Below are positions 50,140 to 63,660 of a stretch of DNA of 64,000 nucleotides, in pieces. The stretch comes from Vanilla planifolia (lineage: Eukaryota; Streptophyta; Magnoliopsida; Asparagales; Orchidaceae), in contig CM043874.1 of the NCBI GenBank assembly GCA_023846275.1, positions 23,307,130 through 23,371,129 on the forward strand, written 5' to 3'. The position numbers were made by a program, and so were the translations under genes. The notes beneath the pieces were generated by a model that saw only the letters and a program-made list of their open reading frames with translations, was not told the DNA's origin and searched no databases. How positions within the stretch are numbered: the stretch's first letter is position 1; each line of letters starts with the position of its first letter.

Positions 50140-52870
50140 TTTAGACAACTAAATCCTAACATGCTTTCTCTTGGCCAACTTGTTTAGTTTTTGCTGAATG
50201 AAATGTTGAATTTGTTGTCTTAATGATCAGATTTTCTATTTGTGGTCGATTTTTTTCTTTTTATGGAGTAAAAATTACTTTTCTTGAAAGATCTTGGGTA
50301 TTTTTTGAGGACTGTTATTGTAAAAATTTATTGTGAATGATAATTGATCAATCTTAATTGGAAACAGTCAACTTTCCTTGATATTAATTGTTGAGCATTT
50401 GTTTTACTGGAATACGTGTTCAAACTGACTTAGCATTACAAATCAACTTTTTTGTTGCTAGTCACGGCGGAGCTCGATGCTTCGGAGACAAAGTTGCTAA
50501 GTGGAAAGTTTAAGTGTGACTAGAAATATTTGTTTGGCTAATTTAAAGACAAAGCCATGCATTTATAGGTTATAAGTCAAATATTACAGTAGAAAGTATT
50601 ATCATTTTTGTTGGGTCTGTGATTATAAAGAAGTAAGAATTCTTAAAATTATTGTGGAACTAGATTGTAAATTGAACTTGGACATAGTACAAGGTAGTAC
50701 TTTTATATCTATAGAGAAGGAAATGCAATACCTATCATTTAGCTCACTTGGTTATTAGTAGTCTACAATGTAATCTAATATTTTTGATTTGTAATAAATC
50801 TCAAAATTATACAAAGTTTTGATCTAATTGGATGGAATTCAATATTTTTATCTAAGATTAGTATGCATAACAAAATTTGTCTAATATGTTATATCAAAAC
50901 TTTTAGAAGTTCTTTCAATCCTCTCAATCTTGTTACTCTTTTTCTATCCACTAGTATTCTTATTATACCTCACAAAATTCTTCTTCTTATGGGTCTAATA
51001 TGCTCGCCTCTCCTCTAACCCATTTATCATCTCGAAATCATTCTATACAATCCTCCACTTCTTACCCACTTATCCACATTTCATTTGATACGATTTGTAT
51101 CGTTGTTTGAAATGATCCACTCTTTGTTCATCAATTGGCATTCGTTGTATTTACATTTGTTATGTATGATATGTAGCATTATACAGAATGATATGTTTAA
51201 TGTTTACCTTCGTACGCCAATGCAAATACATATGCTAGGTATGTCCCCCTTCATCCCCAACAACCTAAGACTTATTAGGTTATTACTTTCTTGCTCATTG
51301 GCTTTGTTCAATTTTTTTATCGACTTAGTTTGTATACCATTTTTTATTATTTGTTGAACTTATTGTTTGAAGTCACTCTTCGTATTATATGATTCTGTCT
51401 CTTATAGCTATAATCATATTATAATATTGCTCTTTGTATATGCATCTATCATGTATGCCCAAATCTATTCTTAGTAATTCAAAGCATGCAGCATGTAGTG
51501 TTTTCTGATTGTCCTCATACTAACACGTTGTTCCCTAAGCCTTGCATCGGGCAAGTGCGATGCATCCTATTGTGTGTCGTATAGTACTAATGTTTTTCCT
51601 TCTTGTTTTGTAGGCGACTGATATTGGTACAATGTCTGTCTCTAAAATTGGAACAGTAAGCAAATCATTTTGTAAATGGGATCATACTTCAGTAGATGTA
51701 GGAACAACTTCCTTTTTTCATATATGTATGTTATAACCTTTTAGAACGAAATGAAATTTAAATTTCTAAAAAAAAATTAAGATCAACATAAAACAAAGCA
51801 GAGAATGGAGTGGAACATTATAAAGTAGAAAAGCAATATGGGTAAACTAGGTTAAGAACTTAAATGCAAACTATATTATTGTTAGCCTCATAAGAAAAAC
51901 CTATGGGAAATAAAAAAAAAATTACCACAGTAAATGAAAAAAATCATTAGCTGCTATCTGTTATATGCTTTCTTCATGTCTTGAAACCAATAAGAGTAGC
52001 ACAAACCCATTGTAGTGTCCAAGCAATGTTCAGTATAACCCACAATTGGAATCAGCTAACGAATTCTCTGTTGGAAAGCAGTGAATGAGATGTCAATCAG
52101 GACACTTGCAATATTTGTGAAGATGTGAAATCGAAATGACTTCATTTATAACATTCATTATAGGAAATGCAAGACAGGAAAAGCTCATTGAGCCCTCTTG
52201 GTTGATGGGCATTGGTTGTTCCATGCTACTACAAAAGAAATTAGTTGTCTTTGAGAAGTTCACAAAGTTTGTTTGGTGAGATGGGTTGGGATAACTTGTC
52301 AATGCTCAATCCAAAACAAACAAAGGTTAATGAACAACATAGGGATATGATTGTGCAAAGGAAGTTCATGATGTAGTGAGCTGTCATTTTGTAGGAAAGC
52401 TTCATGATCAAATAGATAGGAACTTACTATGCCCATGCTAAGTTATAGGGCACCAATCCTCCATACAATTGCATGACCTTGTTGTAAGTCAATCAACTTC
52501 AATGAGAAGATTTTTAATTAATTAAAATGATTAGAATAAAACGTCATGCTTTGAGTGTAATTTAGATTCTTGGAACTAAGAAGATTGAAAGAAAAGTCTA
52601 TCTTTATGAAATAATAAAGGCTTTTATGGTCATGTGTGCAAAAATGAAGCTTGATCACAAAGTTTGTGCATATATTCCTGGTCAGTTGGAGATAAAGCAA
52701 GACGCTCCCATTGAGACAATGGAAGGCTAGAAGTTGAGATTGAGGAAGAAGTATTTGCCCACTTCTTTTCAAATTGTTTAATGGATAGGTGCTGATGGTT
52801 GACTCAAGGAGAAGACATTTGGTGAGAGTTGTTATTGATCAAGGTGAATTTGGTTAAGCAAACTTGAGTG
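50140..52870. other. Downstream flank, no gene recognised
   Basis: AT-rich sequence. The block at 51060-51600 carries the ATTTGATACGATTTG and TATGTATGATATG type strings seen at 22.4 and 41.5 kb, probably the same old LTR family. Short open frames at 51085, 52093 and 52518 have no family resemblance. Confidence 0.45.
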
Positions 52871-52880
52871 TCTCAAGACT

Positions 52881-53520
52881 TTGAGAGTAGCTAAGAAGCT
52901 TATGGATTTTAAGGAACATGATCATTGTCCATCAATGTTGGTGAAGAGAACTACTATGAAGTATCACACTTCTCTTGACTTCGAAATCATTAAGTTCATG
53001 GGATTTAAGAGATATGATCATTTTCCATCAACCTTGATGAGAAGAAATATTACTAATTGCACCTATGTTGCTAGTTGTACATTATTGGAGAGAGGAGCTT
53101 GTTCATAATGATACATCCTAGATCTATTTAAGCATCTAGTAAGATTGTGTTTCAAATATCAAACTATTGATCACAAGGCAACTTGTAGTCTCATTAAGTT
53201 TTTGGAAGTGGATAAGGAGAAGGATTTTCTAGTTGAAAATGAGAAGGTTTTATTTGTGGATTACATGTCATAGGGAGTGGAGTTTGAAATAAAATATCAA
53301 TAAGTAGTATTTCCTTGATGTTGAGTATGTTCCCTTGAATTATTGTTGTTTGAAGATGGCTATGAGAATGTTATCTCGACTTTTAGATAACAAAGATTGG
53401 TGGCATGATACTATCTCTCAAATATTACACTTAGTTAAGAAAAGATGTACAAGCAAAATCATCGATTTTGGCAAAAGTATTAGTGTAATCTTTGGAGATT
53501 TATTGTTAGTTTTGTGATTG
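52881..53520 (+). pseudogene. Unrecognised broken ORF with internal repeat
   Basis: An open stretch of 75 codons (52881-53108) contains two similar peptides: MDFKEHDHCPSMLVKRTTMKY and, 27 codons later, MGFKRYDHFPSTLMRRNITN. Further open stretches follow to 53517 after stops. The composition is more coding-like than the neighbourhood. I do not recognise a family. It may be a decayed gene or a transposon-borne fragment. Confidence 0.3.
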
Positions 53521-53597
53521 GCATTAATATATCATTTGAGCCCTTGTAAGGCTATTTGAGCTAATTTTTCCTGTTTTTAGGTAGAAAAATGATGCTT

Positions 53598-53599
<2 letters not shown>

Positions 53600-53638
<39 letters not shown>
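53600..53638 (+). repeat. (AT)n microsatellite
   Basis: About 19 uninterrupted AT units. The ORF spanning it is a repeat artefact. Confidence 0.97.
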
Positions 53639-53639
<1 letters not shown>

Positions 53640-53641
<2 letters not shown>

Positions 53642-56600
53642 TTTTACTATTTATACCAATAATGTGGTGTGGAATCATACCTATGCAAATCAACAAAATC
53701 GTTCATGCATGACCTTGGATACTACATTATATAGGAAGTGCAAATTAGGCAACATTATCTCCCATGGGAAAAAGATGAGCTCATGATGAGGGGCAATGTA
53801 GAATAATGAGGTCTATTTAACATAAAAAATATCATAAAAAGGTTCTTAAGATAATAACCCATTCATGCCTTAACAAGATTGTGTGATTAAGATTAGTGAT
53901 TGAACTAATCATTGATAATTAATAAATTATCATTGACTAAGATAACATTTAATAATCACAAAACTCAACTTATGCAAAAGGAGGGGTTCATGATGATTAT
54001 TTAGTTGCATTATTTCAAAATGAAATGGTTTGCATGAAAAATCTTATGTAACAATATACAACTCATATTTGGTTGTCCATGGAATTAATTATGATTAACA
54101 AAAAATAAGATAAATAGAAGAAACTATCATTAAGATAATGGAGGATGGGTGAAGAGTTAACTATTGACAATGAAGCATCACAACAATTAGATGTGGTGGT
54201 TGTTATTAATAGGGTCGCCACCTCTTGATGCCTTGTGCTTTCACTTGCCATGGAATTCTTTTGTGGATCACACTCAATCAAAAGTTATTTTGATAGCTAG
54301 GCGTTTCATTTGATCATAAAAAGCATTTAATGGGATTTACATGAGTATTTCTAAACAACATGAACCAAACTTAATGCATCTTAGTTCCACACAAGCCAAG
54401 TTGTCCAAGTGTGGGGATTAAACTATAATGTTTTTAATTCTTCTTTGTTGAGAATTCTAGTTGGGAAGCCTAGATAGCTCACTTAGGTTTTCTTAATATA
54501 TTGAATAAACTATGAGATGATCTTGTTCCTTTAATGTTGTCTAGATGTAGTATTTGTTGCAAGCCCTATTGGCTTATTGGATGGTCTAAAGTGTGCATGA
54601 AAGAAAATCTGACATAAACATAAGATGTTTTTATAGTAATCAAAGGATATGATTAAAATTTTAGAGGCCCTTATTGCCCATTTGATGCTTCTTCTATCAC
54701 TATCATTAATCAAAGAACTAGCTTACTATAATCCAATTGCTCCATAAGATTGTTTGTTTGGGTGATTTGATGGTCAGAATAAATCATGGTTATTGTATTC
54801 ATAAAAGAATATAGAAACTAAAGCTTTCTCTTTTCATAAACATTTCATTGAGAGGAATACAAATCTTTCTAAATAAAAGCGAGCTCTCTTTTAAATAGTG
54901 TAAAATAAATGAAATAATGTAATTTAAAGTGTAATATTGACATTTGGCAACATGACTTCTTATTTATCATTATTATCATTTGATCTTTATATGCATATAT
55001 TCCATTACTTGAGAGTCATTCACCTTTTACTTAGTTTACCTAGTATCTTTTATGGAATTTTATTGTTACATTTGTATTATTATATGTGTTTGTGTCTAGG
55101 ATTTTGTTTTGTATCAACATTTAAGATATTAGTGTATTTTGCTATTTAAGTGCATAGACGAGTATTGTGTTTTGGTGAAGCTTTAGTAACATTTCTTGAC
55201 AATTGAAATAGAGCTTAGGAGATCTAGTTGTACCCATTCATAGACAAATATTTATAGTTTTTTATGCTTATTCATAGGTTTTTGAGTGACACAAAACATT
55301 TTCTTGCACTTCTTGGATCATTTCAAACATTTTTGGTTCATGTAAGAATTTTTATATTTTTTTATTCAATGTTTTATTAATAGTGTTTATGACATAGATG
55401 CAGAATGACGAATATATTTGGTTCATTTTTGGGCTTTGGATAAACATTAGTTGTTTTTAGGTTATTCCAATATGTTATTGTAGTTTTGGTGTGATTTTAT
55501 GCTAGTTTGAGTGGCTAGTATTTTTTTTTAATATATGGTTTAAGGTTTATGGGCAAAAACCTTACGTAGTTTTGTAATTGTTCTAAGCTATTTGAAAACC
55601 ATATTTGTTAAATTAGAATTGCTTAAGAGATCATTAGAACTCAAAAGCCATATAAGACACAAAAATTGTCATTTTTGGATCAAACTGCAACATTTTGTTG
55701 ATGAAGAAAACCTGAGGTGATTGGAAAACAACCATAATGGTTGGTTTAGTTAAACCTCAAACTATTAAACAACAAGCAAGATAACCTTAAGTGGTTGGGC
55801 AATCTACGATTTGTTTTGTGTCCTTTTTTTTTCCTTGTTCAACGTCTCCTTAAAGCTTACAAATGCTTGCTATTTGAAGTGTTCTCTTACAAAATGATTT
55901 CAAACTATGGTGGAATTGTATTTTGCTAGATCTAATTTTGGTCAATAGCTCTTGCATTCAATGTTTTTTAAGATAATGTTTCTATCTTTAAATCTTGATT
56001 ATATCAAGTTCTTTTGGTTTTGATTCCAATTTTCGTAGTTTTTTTCACGTGCATCTTTCAATTTTTTATATTAAAATCCACCCATGCAAGCTTAGAGCAA
56101 CACCAAAACATGGGATCCTATTGCATAATGTTTTCTTTGTTGCACCGCTATCATGTTGTCCACAATTTCTCTTCATCTTTGTGGCTATACATAGTTTCAA
56201 AGTCCATTGTTTGTTGTGGCTCCTTATTATTGTACACATCATCAAATTCTATTAAAGTATTTATAGATGTTTGTAATTTCTTTAGGTCATAAAAGAAATC
56301 TAGTTTTGTTCCAAATTGAAAACCATAAACTAGATTTGAGGTCTTCACTATTTCAATTGTGGTACCAATAACTCATTATTTTGAAAAACAATTTATTACA
56401 ATTTGCTATTCTTTATTGTTCGCTTTTTTCATAAGAAATGTGAAGTTCTACAATATCAAGGTGATTATTTATGATAATATTTTACTTAACTATTTTGTAA
56501 GTATAGCTACGGCTACAAACAAATATTTCTATCAACAATTTAATTAGTAACACCTTTAAATGTATCAATCTTTTAAGAACATGAGGGTTAGAGTTACCCA

Positions 56601-57770
56601 TGGAAGAATATGTTATCTCATTGAACTACTAATGTTTTATGTGTAATCATTGTAATCTTACCTTAGTTTTTATAGGCTTTGATTATGTAGATCTTTCCAT
56701 TCATGATGTTAATCATCTTGTATTCATTATTATTTAAAGGGAGATAGATTTGTCACCACTATTGGAAGTGGTGATATGGTCTAATGGGGTGAGAAGGATA
56801 AAAGCTTATTAGTGAAAAGATAAAAGAAGGATAATGCATTGTCAGGATTTCTATGCTGAAAAGGGTTGGATAAACTCATTCATGGAGCAAAAACCTTAAG
56901 AGTTCCAAAATATAAATGTTTTAGTTTTATTGGGTTCTAAGAGCCTAAAATATTTTAGCTCCATAAAAGGCCTTTTTGTAGGAAAACATCACAACAAATA
57001 AGGTTATACAATTTTTATGAACATATTTATAATTTTACTTAAAAGAAATTTTTTAACTTCAAATGACTCTTTCAATTAAAACTTTGATTATAGAAAATGT
57101 GGTAATAAGATGATCTTTCATTCTACAAAATTTCATTACATTTAGAGTTTGTTAGATATGGTAAAAGTTGAAAAAAAAAAGAGCTTGAAAAGCATGACTT
57201 ACAAAAGTTTTTTTTAGCTTAATTATCGGCATTATAAAAGTTACAATTGTCTCAAAGGGATAAAAGTTTTGAAGCAAAAACTTATATAAAAGTTTAATAG
57301 AAGAAATTAGTAGTTATGGTCAAATGTCATAATAGTTGTAATACTAGTTTTATGTTGATAGGAATTTAGAGAGAACTTACTTTGTTGAGAGGCCAAGGAG
57401 AGAAAGCTTGGATCCTTATAGGCTAAGGATGACTAAGGAAGAATAAAGTACGAAAGTATCAAATAAGATGGACTTGTCCATGAAGAAAAGAATAGTGGCA
57501 CCAAAAGAGTAAGTATATGTTTGAGTTCTTAATCAAAATTTGAGTCTCTAAATTGGATCCATGTGGTTTATAACTGTTAAAATAGGTGATGCATACTATC
57601 TTTACTACAACTTGTGGTAAAATTACAACTATGCTTCCATTAGATAGTTATTATAGTCTAACCACCTAAGACAAATGCATGTCTCTTGCTAATGCAAAAC
57701 AATTGGTCATAATCACTAGTGATGCTTAACATATTAATGAACTTTGAGTACACTATGTTGAAAAACAACA
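53640..57770. other. AT-rich region without recognised genes
   Basis: Short ORFs occur at 54063-54281 (minus), 54937-55149, 55995-56292 and 56359-56547, none longer than 92 codons and none resembling a known family. No LTR pair or coding transposon domain was found by eye. Confidence 0.45.
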
Positions 57771-57774
57771 TTGA

Positions 57775-57945
57775 AAGTTAGTGTTAAAGGACTAGTCTCT
57801 AGGTTTTGTCCCTAAGGGTCTAGTTATAAGAATAAGACTTAAGGGTTTGGACTTGAAAGTTGGGTTTGAGGGTTTAACCTCAAAAGTTGGACTCTAGGGT
57901 TTGGCTTAAGGAGCTATCCTTAAAGGTCTAGCCTTAAACCAAAGG
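57775..57945 (+). repeat. Degenerate short tandem repeats (AGGGTTTGG-like)
   Basis: Variants of a core such as TTAAGGGTTTGG, TTGAGGGTTTAA and TCTAGGGTTTGG alternate with CTTGAAAGTTGG and CTCAAAAGTTGG variants, and with GGTCTAG at both ends, at roughly 14-28-base steps. The tract resembles neither telomere repeats nor a known satellite closely enough to name. Confidence 0.6.
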
Positions 57946-58204
57946 CTAAGATTTGCTAGTCAAACTTTTACATCTTTATTTGATCTTTAAACTCTTCATA
58001 TCATTATTTTAGTTTTAATAAAATATTATCTACAAGTATTCATAAGATTATGAATCAATACTACCTTAAAATTTAAATAGTGATAATTTACCTAATACAT
58101 TGATTGATTATCTTATCATCTTCATCTTTTAAATTAGGTTAGCTAGAAATTGAATCATCAATAGTTTTCTTGATTTCTTAATATTTAATGCCATAGATGA
58201 TCTT

Positions 58205-58435
58205 TTGATGAAAGAGGATGGATCTCTTAAGAGGAAGAGGAAGGATGTAGAGATTAAAGAAGGTTCCACAAAAGAAGCCAACAATAGTGTGGTTCTATGC
58301 CCATTTTTTCAAGTAAAGCAAGAAAGCATATTGTCATGTACACCCATTAGTGCATTTAAAGATGATCTTATTGTGGTTCTTAAGGAGAAATGTTTTTTAC
58401 TTATTGCTTGGGCCATTCTTGGTGGAGACTAAAGT
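58205..58435 (+). other. Unrecognised 75-codon ORF
   Basis: Starts MMKEDGSLKRKRKDVEIKEG, a Lys-rich, nuclear-signal-like stretch, then a Cys-containing middle. It has no flanking exons I can identify. It lies just upstream of the gypsy element and may be a fragment of a LINE or LTR gag, but no diagnostic motif is present. Confidence 0.2.
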
Positions 58436-58924
58436 GATTAAAAATGTGAAGGTTACCTTTTCTAAGCCTCACTACCATGGAGGTAACTGCAAGGTCCTTA
58501 AATTTTTGGTGGATTTTTAATGTTTTTATTTTTTTCCTTTCTAACTATTCTTTGAAGAGTTATTTGTTTTTTTGTCATTATTTTTGTATAGTTGGCACTG
58601 ATGTTGGTGGGTGACAAAAATGTTTTAAACAACATAAAGATGGTCCTGCACAAGTTAGGATTAAATAATGTGAATTAGAAAAATATTAGAAATCCAAAAA
58701 TGCAACACATAAGAGGTACTCATCTAAGATAGTCCTAGTTAAGAGGGGATTGAGAGTTACATAGAGGTCACTTCATATTCTAGGCTCATAACCTCTTCAA
58801 TAACACAATGATGAGATACTCAAAAAGGGAGTTTGATAAAAAATATTACAATAGATAAAGAATAAAATAAATGTCACACAAGTATAAATTGAAAGCACCA
58901 AAAACCTTATTAAACATTGAAGAA

Positions 58925-60070
58925 AAATTGAAATTGTGAAGTAATGTGCTCACAAAGGCCATCTAAACACTCATGAAAACTAAATCAAAGAGTGGGAAAG
59001 GCTTTGATAAATGGAAGTGATAACCTAAGAAAACTAAAACAGCTAAATGGAAAGGGAAATGATGTTTTGATCAAAAATGACAAAGTAAGAATTAGCAAAA
59101 TGAAAGGAACTGTAAGTGGTGATGAAAGGAAGGCGATACCATAGAGTCATAGGTAAACTGACATTGTCTTTCCACTTTGGCCTTGCACCCCTCCTCCTAA
59201 TACTAGAGCCTTAACAAATCAATACATTAGAGTTCTTATTATGATCAACCTTAAATCGTAATAAGATAGAAGAAAAGTAAAATTTTTACTCATCAATTGA
59301 TCACCATTACAAAGGGTAAGCTTTCCTTCTTTATAGAAAGCCTAAGAATAAAAGTCAAAATAAAATAATATAAAAAGAAAATTGCAAAATTATTTTTAAA
59401 AGTTATTATTAAATAATTTTTTAAGAAATTACTTTTTTGGTTTCTCACTTTTATTTACTAAAAACCTATTTCCATATGGCTTTTTAAAAAGTTGCATTTT
59501 TAGTTGTGTCAGCAAAGTTCACATGGGTTATCACAAGTCAGATATGAGTCAATGAGTCAGAGTGGTGTGGTAGGTTCGTGGGCCATCAGTAGTGTCACAA
59601 GTTAACGGATCAACATGGTTTTGGTGCAATCACAGGTGAAAGTCAAGTTGACATGTCTCAAAGTAGGTTAACATGGTGTCAGTATAATCATGGGTTAGAG
59701 TCAAGTTTAAGTGTTGCAAACTTTACCAATGGATTAGTGTGGAGTGATGATTCAATCATTGGTAATGTGAACCCATAATTTGAATCAAACTCAAAAGACT
59801 TGTTTGCCTAATCAATTTGGCTGAATGTGATTCGAGTCAGCCAGTCAGGTTAGGTCAGGCCAGCAGCAAGTGGAGTTGGTATAATAAGGCTCAATAGACC
59901 ATTTTTGGGTTAACTTTGTATTTTTCTCACTAATTTTAAGCTTGAAGTATAATATTAGGGACTATTTAGACTTTATACATGAAAAATAGATATCTTAATT
60001 GTCTAAAAGTATTAGAGTATGCCTGTTTGGTTCTTAAGCATAAAAAATCTTGATTAGTATTCTCATTAAT
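58925..60070 (-). repeat. LTR of reversed gypsy element (3' LTR)
   Basis: Matches 61365-62590 along its whole length with diverged identity. Shared landmarks, in order, are an AAATCAA.GAGT block, a CCTTGCACC-CCTCCTCC block, TTTACTCATC..CCATTACAAAGG, a GGGTT/GAGTCA-rich middle, and ATGGATATCTTAATTGTCT near the end. Since the integrase between them is read on the minus strand, this lower copy is the 3' LTR. Confidence 0.8.
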
Positions 60071-60389
60071 TCTCTTAGAGTAAGGAAAACTCATCTTTGA
60101 TGAGTTATTTGCTCTCAATTGGCTCTTACAAGTCTCCAATGTAACTGGGTTTAGTTGTTGTAACTCTTCTCTTGTGATCTAAGTATTTTCAATGTCTACT
60201 CAACATTTTTAATGAACTAGATGCATTTAATAACTCTGATTTCTGGTTAACATAGTCTAGTCATCTAGTATTCTTTTAATCTACTCACACTTTTTACCAT
60301 AATAAGATAGTGGACACCTAGGTAAGGGGTCACACTCAAGCGGTGTGAATGACAACTTAAATGGTGCATTAAGAATCACTATCAGCTAC

Positions 60390-61365
60390 TTATAAGCCAT
60401 CAAATCTAAGATGTTAAAGGTGTTGTTGATGTCGTAATGATTTGGTTACTCCATAATGTAGGCATTTGGTTCAAACACTTTTAAGATTCAGAATGGACCA
60501 GTACCTTATGCATATAACTTACATAAAATTCATAATGGGAACCTTTTAGACATTATTCAAATATCATAGTCTTCTTCCAATATTCTTTATGCCTGTGATG
60601 TGTATCGACCAATCTCTTGTACTACTCATTATTGAGATTTATTTTTTCTTTAATATACACATGAACCTCCCTTATATGTTGTACAAACTCTTTTGTGGAC
60701 ACAAATGTGTGTGCTTGAATAGGTAATAAGGTTAGGTCGATAGGTCTATGAAGTTTTTATTTATTAAATGCTTCAAAGAGACTCATTTCTATAGACTTAT
60801 TAAAGAAACTATTATAGCCATGCTCTACACATGATAAAAGTAGATCTTAATTCTTTACATTTTCTCCTATTAAATATTATAAAAGATCTCCTAAACTATG
60901 ATTTACTACCTCGATTTGATCATCGCTTTGGGGGTGATATTGATGAGAATTTTAACTTTGTTCTCATAAAATGTCAAAGAGTTTTTCAAAAGTATAAAAT
61001 GAAATAGATGTCTCTATCAGTGTCTATGAACTTGGATAACCCATGAAGTTTCACTACTTTGTTAAAGAATAGTTGAGTGATATGCAAAGCATCAAAAGTT
61101 TTGAAGTATGGGTGAATCTAGCAATTTTTGTAAATCAATCTATTACCATGAAGATGGAGTCATGTCTTCGAAGAGTAGCATGTCATTTTAATCCTGGCCA
61201 ATAAAACCTATCTGCAATGGCCATGATGATTTGTCTTGTCCAAAATGATTTACTAGTTCTCTTGCATTTATCTATAAAACTAAGAATCCCTAAGTGATGT
61301 TTGTAGTATGCCAAGTTTCTTATTATGAAAAAGATAATCTTTAATTGTATAATAACATGTTCTTG
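60390..61365 (-). mobile_element. Ty3/gypsy integrase relic
   Basis: On the minus strand from about 61340 downwards come the zinc-binding end and GRY..ARQ-like link (about 61180), the core start DRFTKIARFTHT (about 61130), a VSDRD-equivalent segment (TLIETS, about 61010), YHPQSDDQIEVVNHSLG (about 60930-60880) and the C-terminal part near 60700. Stops and frameshifts make it dead. It directly abuts the upper LTR, so primer site, gag, protease, RT and RNase H have been deleted. Confidence 0.85.
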
Positions 61366-62590
61366 GATGTGTTTGTGAAGAAGATCTAAATACTAATGAA
61401 AATCAAATCAATGAGTAGCAAAGGTGTTGGTAGATAGAAGTGAAATCCCAAGAAATTTAATACAACAAAATGAAAAGGGAAACAACATTGTGTGGAAAAC
61501 GATAAAATAATAATCTAGAAAGTGGAAGGAACCATAAGTAGCAGTGAAAGGAAGGCAATGTTATCGAGCCTTAGGTAAATTTGCATAGCGTCTCACTGCT
61601 TGGTCCTTGCACCTCCTCCTCCCAATACTAATTCCTAACAAATTAGCATGTTAAAATTCATGCTACAATAAATCATAAAACCTCGACAAGATGTAAAAAA
61701 AAGTGGAATATTTACTCATCCAACGTTTACCATTACAAAGGATATGCCTCCCATTTATATAGAGAGTCTAATCACAAAGTTCAAAATAAAAAAATAAAAA
61801 ATATATAAAAATTATGATCAAAAGGTGTTTTTAGACATCTTTTTCAAAAGTTATATTTTTTATTCTAATTTCTATTTACTGAAAAGTTGTTATCAATATT
61901 ATGGCTAAAATTGTTGCTAAACAACTGTCTAAGAAATATCAATTTGATCCAAAAGTCCTATAATCAAACCTATTGACAAACAGCCTTTTAAAAAGCTAAA
62001 TTATCAATTCTGTGTTCATCGAGTTCATGCAGGTTAGTTAGATCTTGGTTGTCAGGTTGTAGAGTAGTTTAGGCCCACAGGTTGTCGACAATGTCGCAAG
62101 TACGAGTTTTGCAACGTGGGTTGGTGGGTTTATGTAGTCACTAGTCAGAGTTGAGTTGGTGTGCCTTGAAGTAAGCTAGAGAGTCAACATGATGTTGGTG
62201 TAGATGCTAGTCAAAGTTGTGTCAACATGACAAACTCTGTGAGTTGGTTAGTGCGGAGCGAAGATTTAATTGTGGGTTGTACGAACCCATGATCTTGGTC
62301 ACCCTAAGGCCTGTTGTTGAACCAATTCGACTAAACATGGTTTAGGTCGACTGGGTGGGTTGGTTGGGCCAGCGACGAGGGATGGAGCTATTGGAACAAG
62401 GGCCAAAGGGCCATTATTGGACCCTTTTTGTATTTTTTGTCACAAAGTTTTAGACTAGAGTATAATTTTAGGCCTTTTTGGACTCTACATATGAAAATGG
62501 ATATCTTAATTGTTTGGAAGTGTTAACATATGCATGTGTAGTTCTTGTGTGTTAGAAATCTTGACTAATATCTTCATTAGGAACCTTATG
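61365..62590 (-). repeat. LTR of reversed gypsy element (5' LTR)
   Basis: Partner of 58925-60070; same block order. The GGGTT- and GTTG-rich middle (62030-62400) is less AT-rich than the surroundings. The two copies differ by many substitutions and several indels, so the insertion is old. Confidence 0.8.
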
Positions 62591-62899
62591 TGAAAGCCAC
62601 CACTAATGCTTCTAACTACATTGTATAAAAAATGCCCCAAAATTTTCAATAGATAAAACTTTCCTTATGTTTAAAATGGTTGATAACTTATCTTTTAAAG
62701 AGGTGGAGGGATTTTGGTGAGAGGGAGTGATTTTTTTGATGATAATGTGTTTTTAGCTATGCTTTGTCAGCTTTGGAAGACTATAAGGAGCTTGAGATTG
62801 TGTTAGATAAGTATTTTCTCACTTAGCTCTAATTATGTTGGAGTCTACTCTAATAACTTTGGAGTCTAGTCTTAGGCCATTCAACCTTAAGAGTTTTCT

Positions 62900-63660
62900 T
62901 CTGTGATGGGTTAGGGTGGGATGTTGTCCCTTAATTATTCATTCGCCGAGGTATTGGGTGAGTTTGAGATGACTTCTTTGATCAAAATTAAGCTCGCATC
63001 TTCATTCAAAGGTGAACATAAAGTAATATTCAAAGAAGAGGATATTAAGAAGATGGTAGCCCTATTCAAATTTATATTGATTAAAAAATTCTCCCATTAT
63101 CATACAAGAATGGTATGATTGGAATTTAATAAAATAGGCTTCATTTGATCATTGGCACATACTCATTCATTTCTTAATGGAAGAGGACTTGCTTTGATGT
63201 TGGTTTCATATAATCTAAACCATTGCTAAGTTTCAGATGTTTGTTCTTAAATAAAATATGGATTTTCATCTCAATTACAAACCCACCCTTATTAACATTG
63301 GTCTAGATTTCTTTTGAACACCTTTCCATGCACCTATTTAACAAATTAGCTTTATACTCCTTACCTTCAATAATTAGAAACCTACTCAAACTATATGCTG
63401 CCAGTATTATCATTATAAGACATCATGTTGCTAGAATTTACATGGAGGTGGATTTCGTTAAATAACTTCCAGCTTGCATTAGAATTTCCAAGAAGACGGG
63501 GAGCAATAATGGTTTTTGAAAGAAAGTCTCATATGATAATTTACCAAGTTACTATAAGGGTTGTCATAAATGAGGTCACACATTGCACCAATGCAAACAA
63601 ATTTAGACTGATAAACTCCTTAATGAAGAAACTTGCAAGCTTTTGAAGAAGCAAGACCTT
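62900..63660 (+). mobile_element. LINE ORF1 relic (DUF4283-type)
   Basis: The + strand reads YSFAEVLGEFEM, then SSFKGEHKVIFKEEDIKKMVA and FKFILIKKFSHYH, the usual opening of the plant LINE ORF1 DUF4283 domain. A decayed middle follows (GFSSQLQ; about 63230-63400). The 73-codon stretch 63425-63646 (MLLEFTWRWISLNNFQLA, then KSHMIIYQVTIRVVINEVTHCTN) aligns in order with the end of that domain and a degraded Cys/His knuckle. The reading frame is broken several times. It runs towards the window edge, so ORF2 may lie beyond 64000. Confidence 0.65.
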
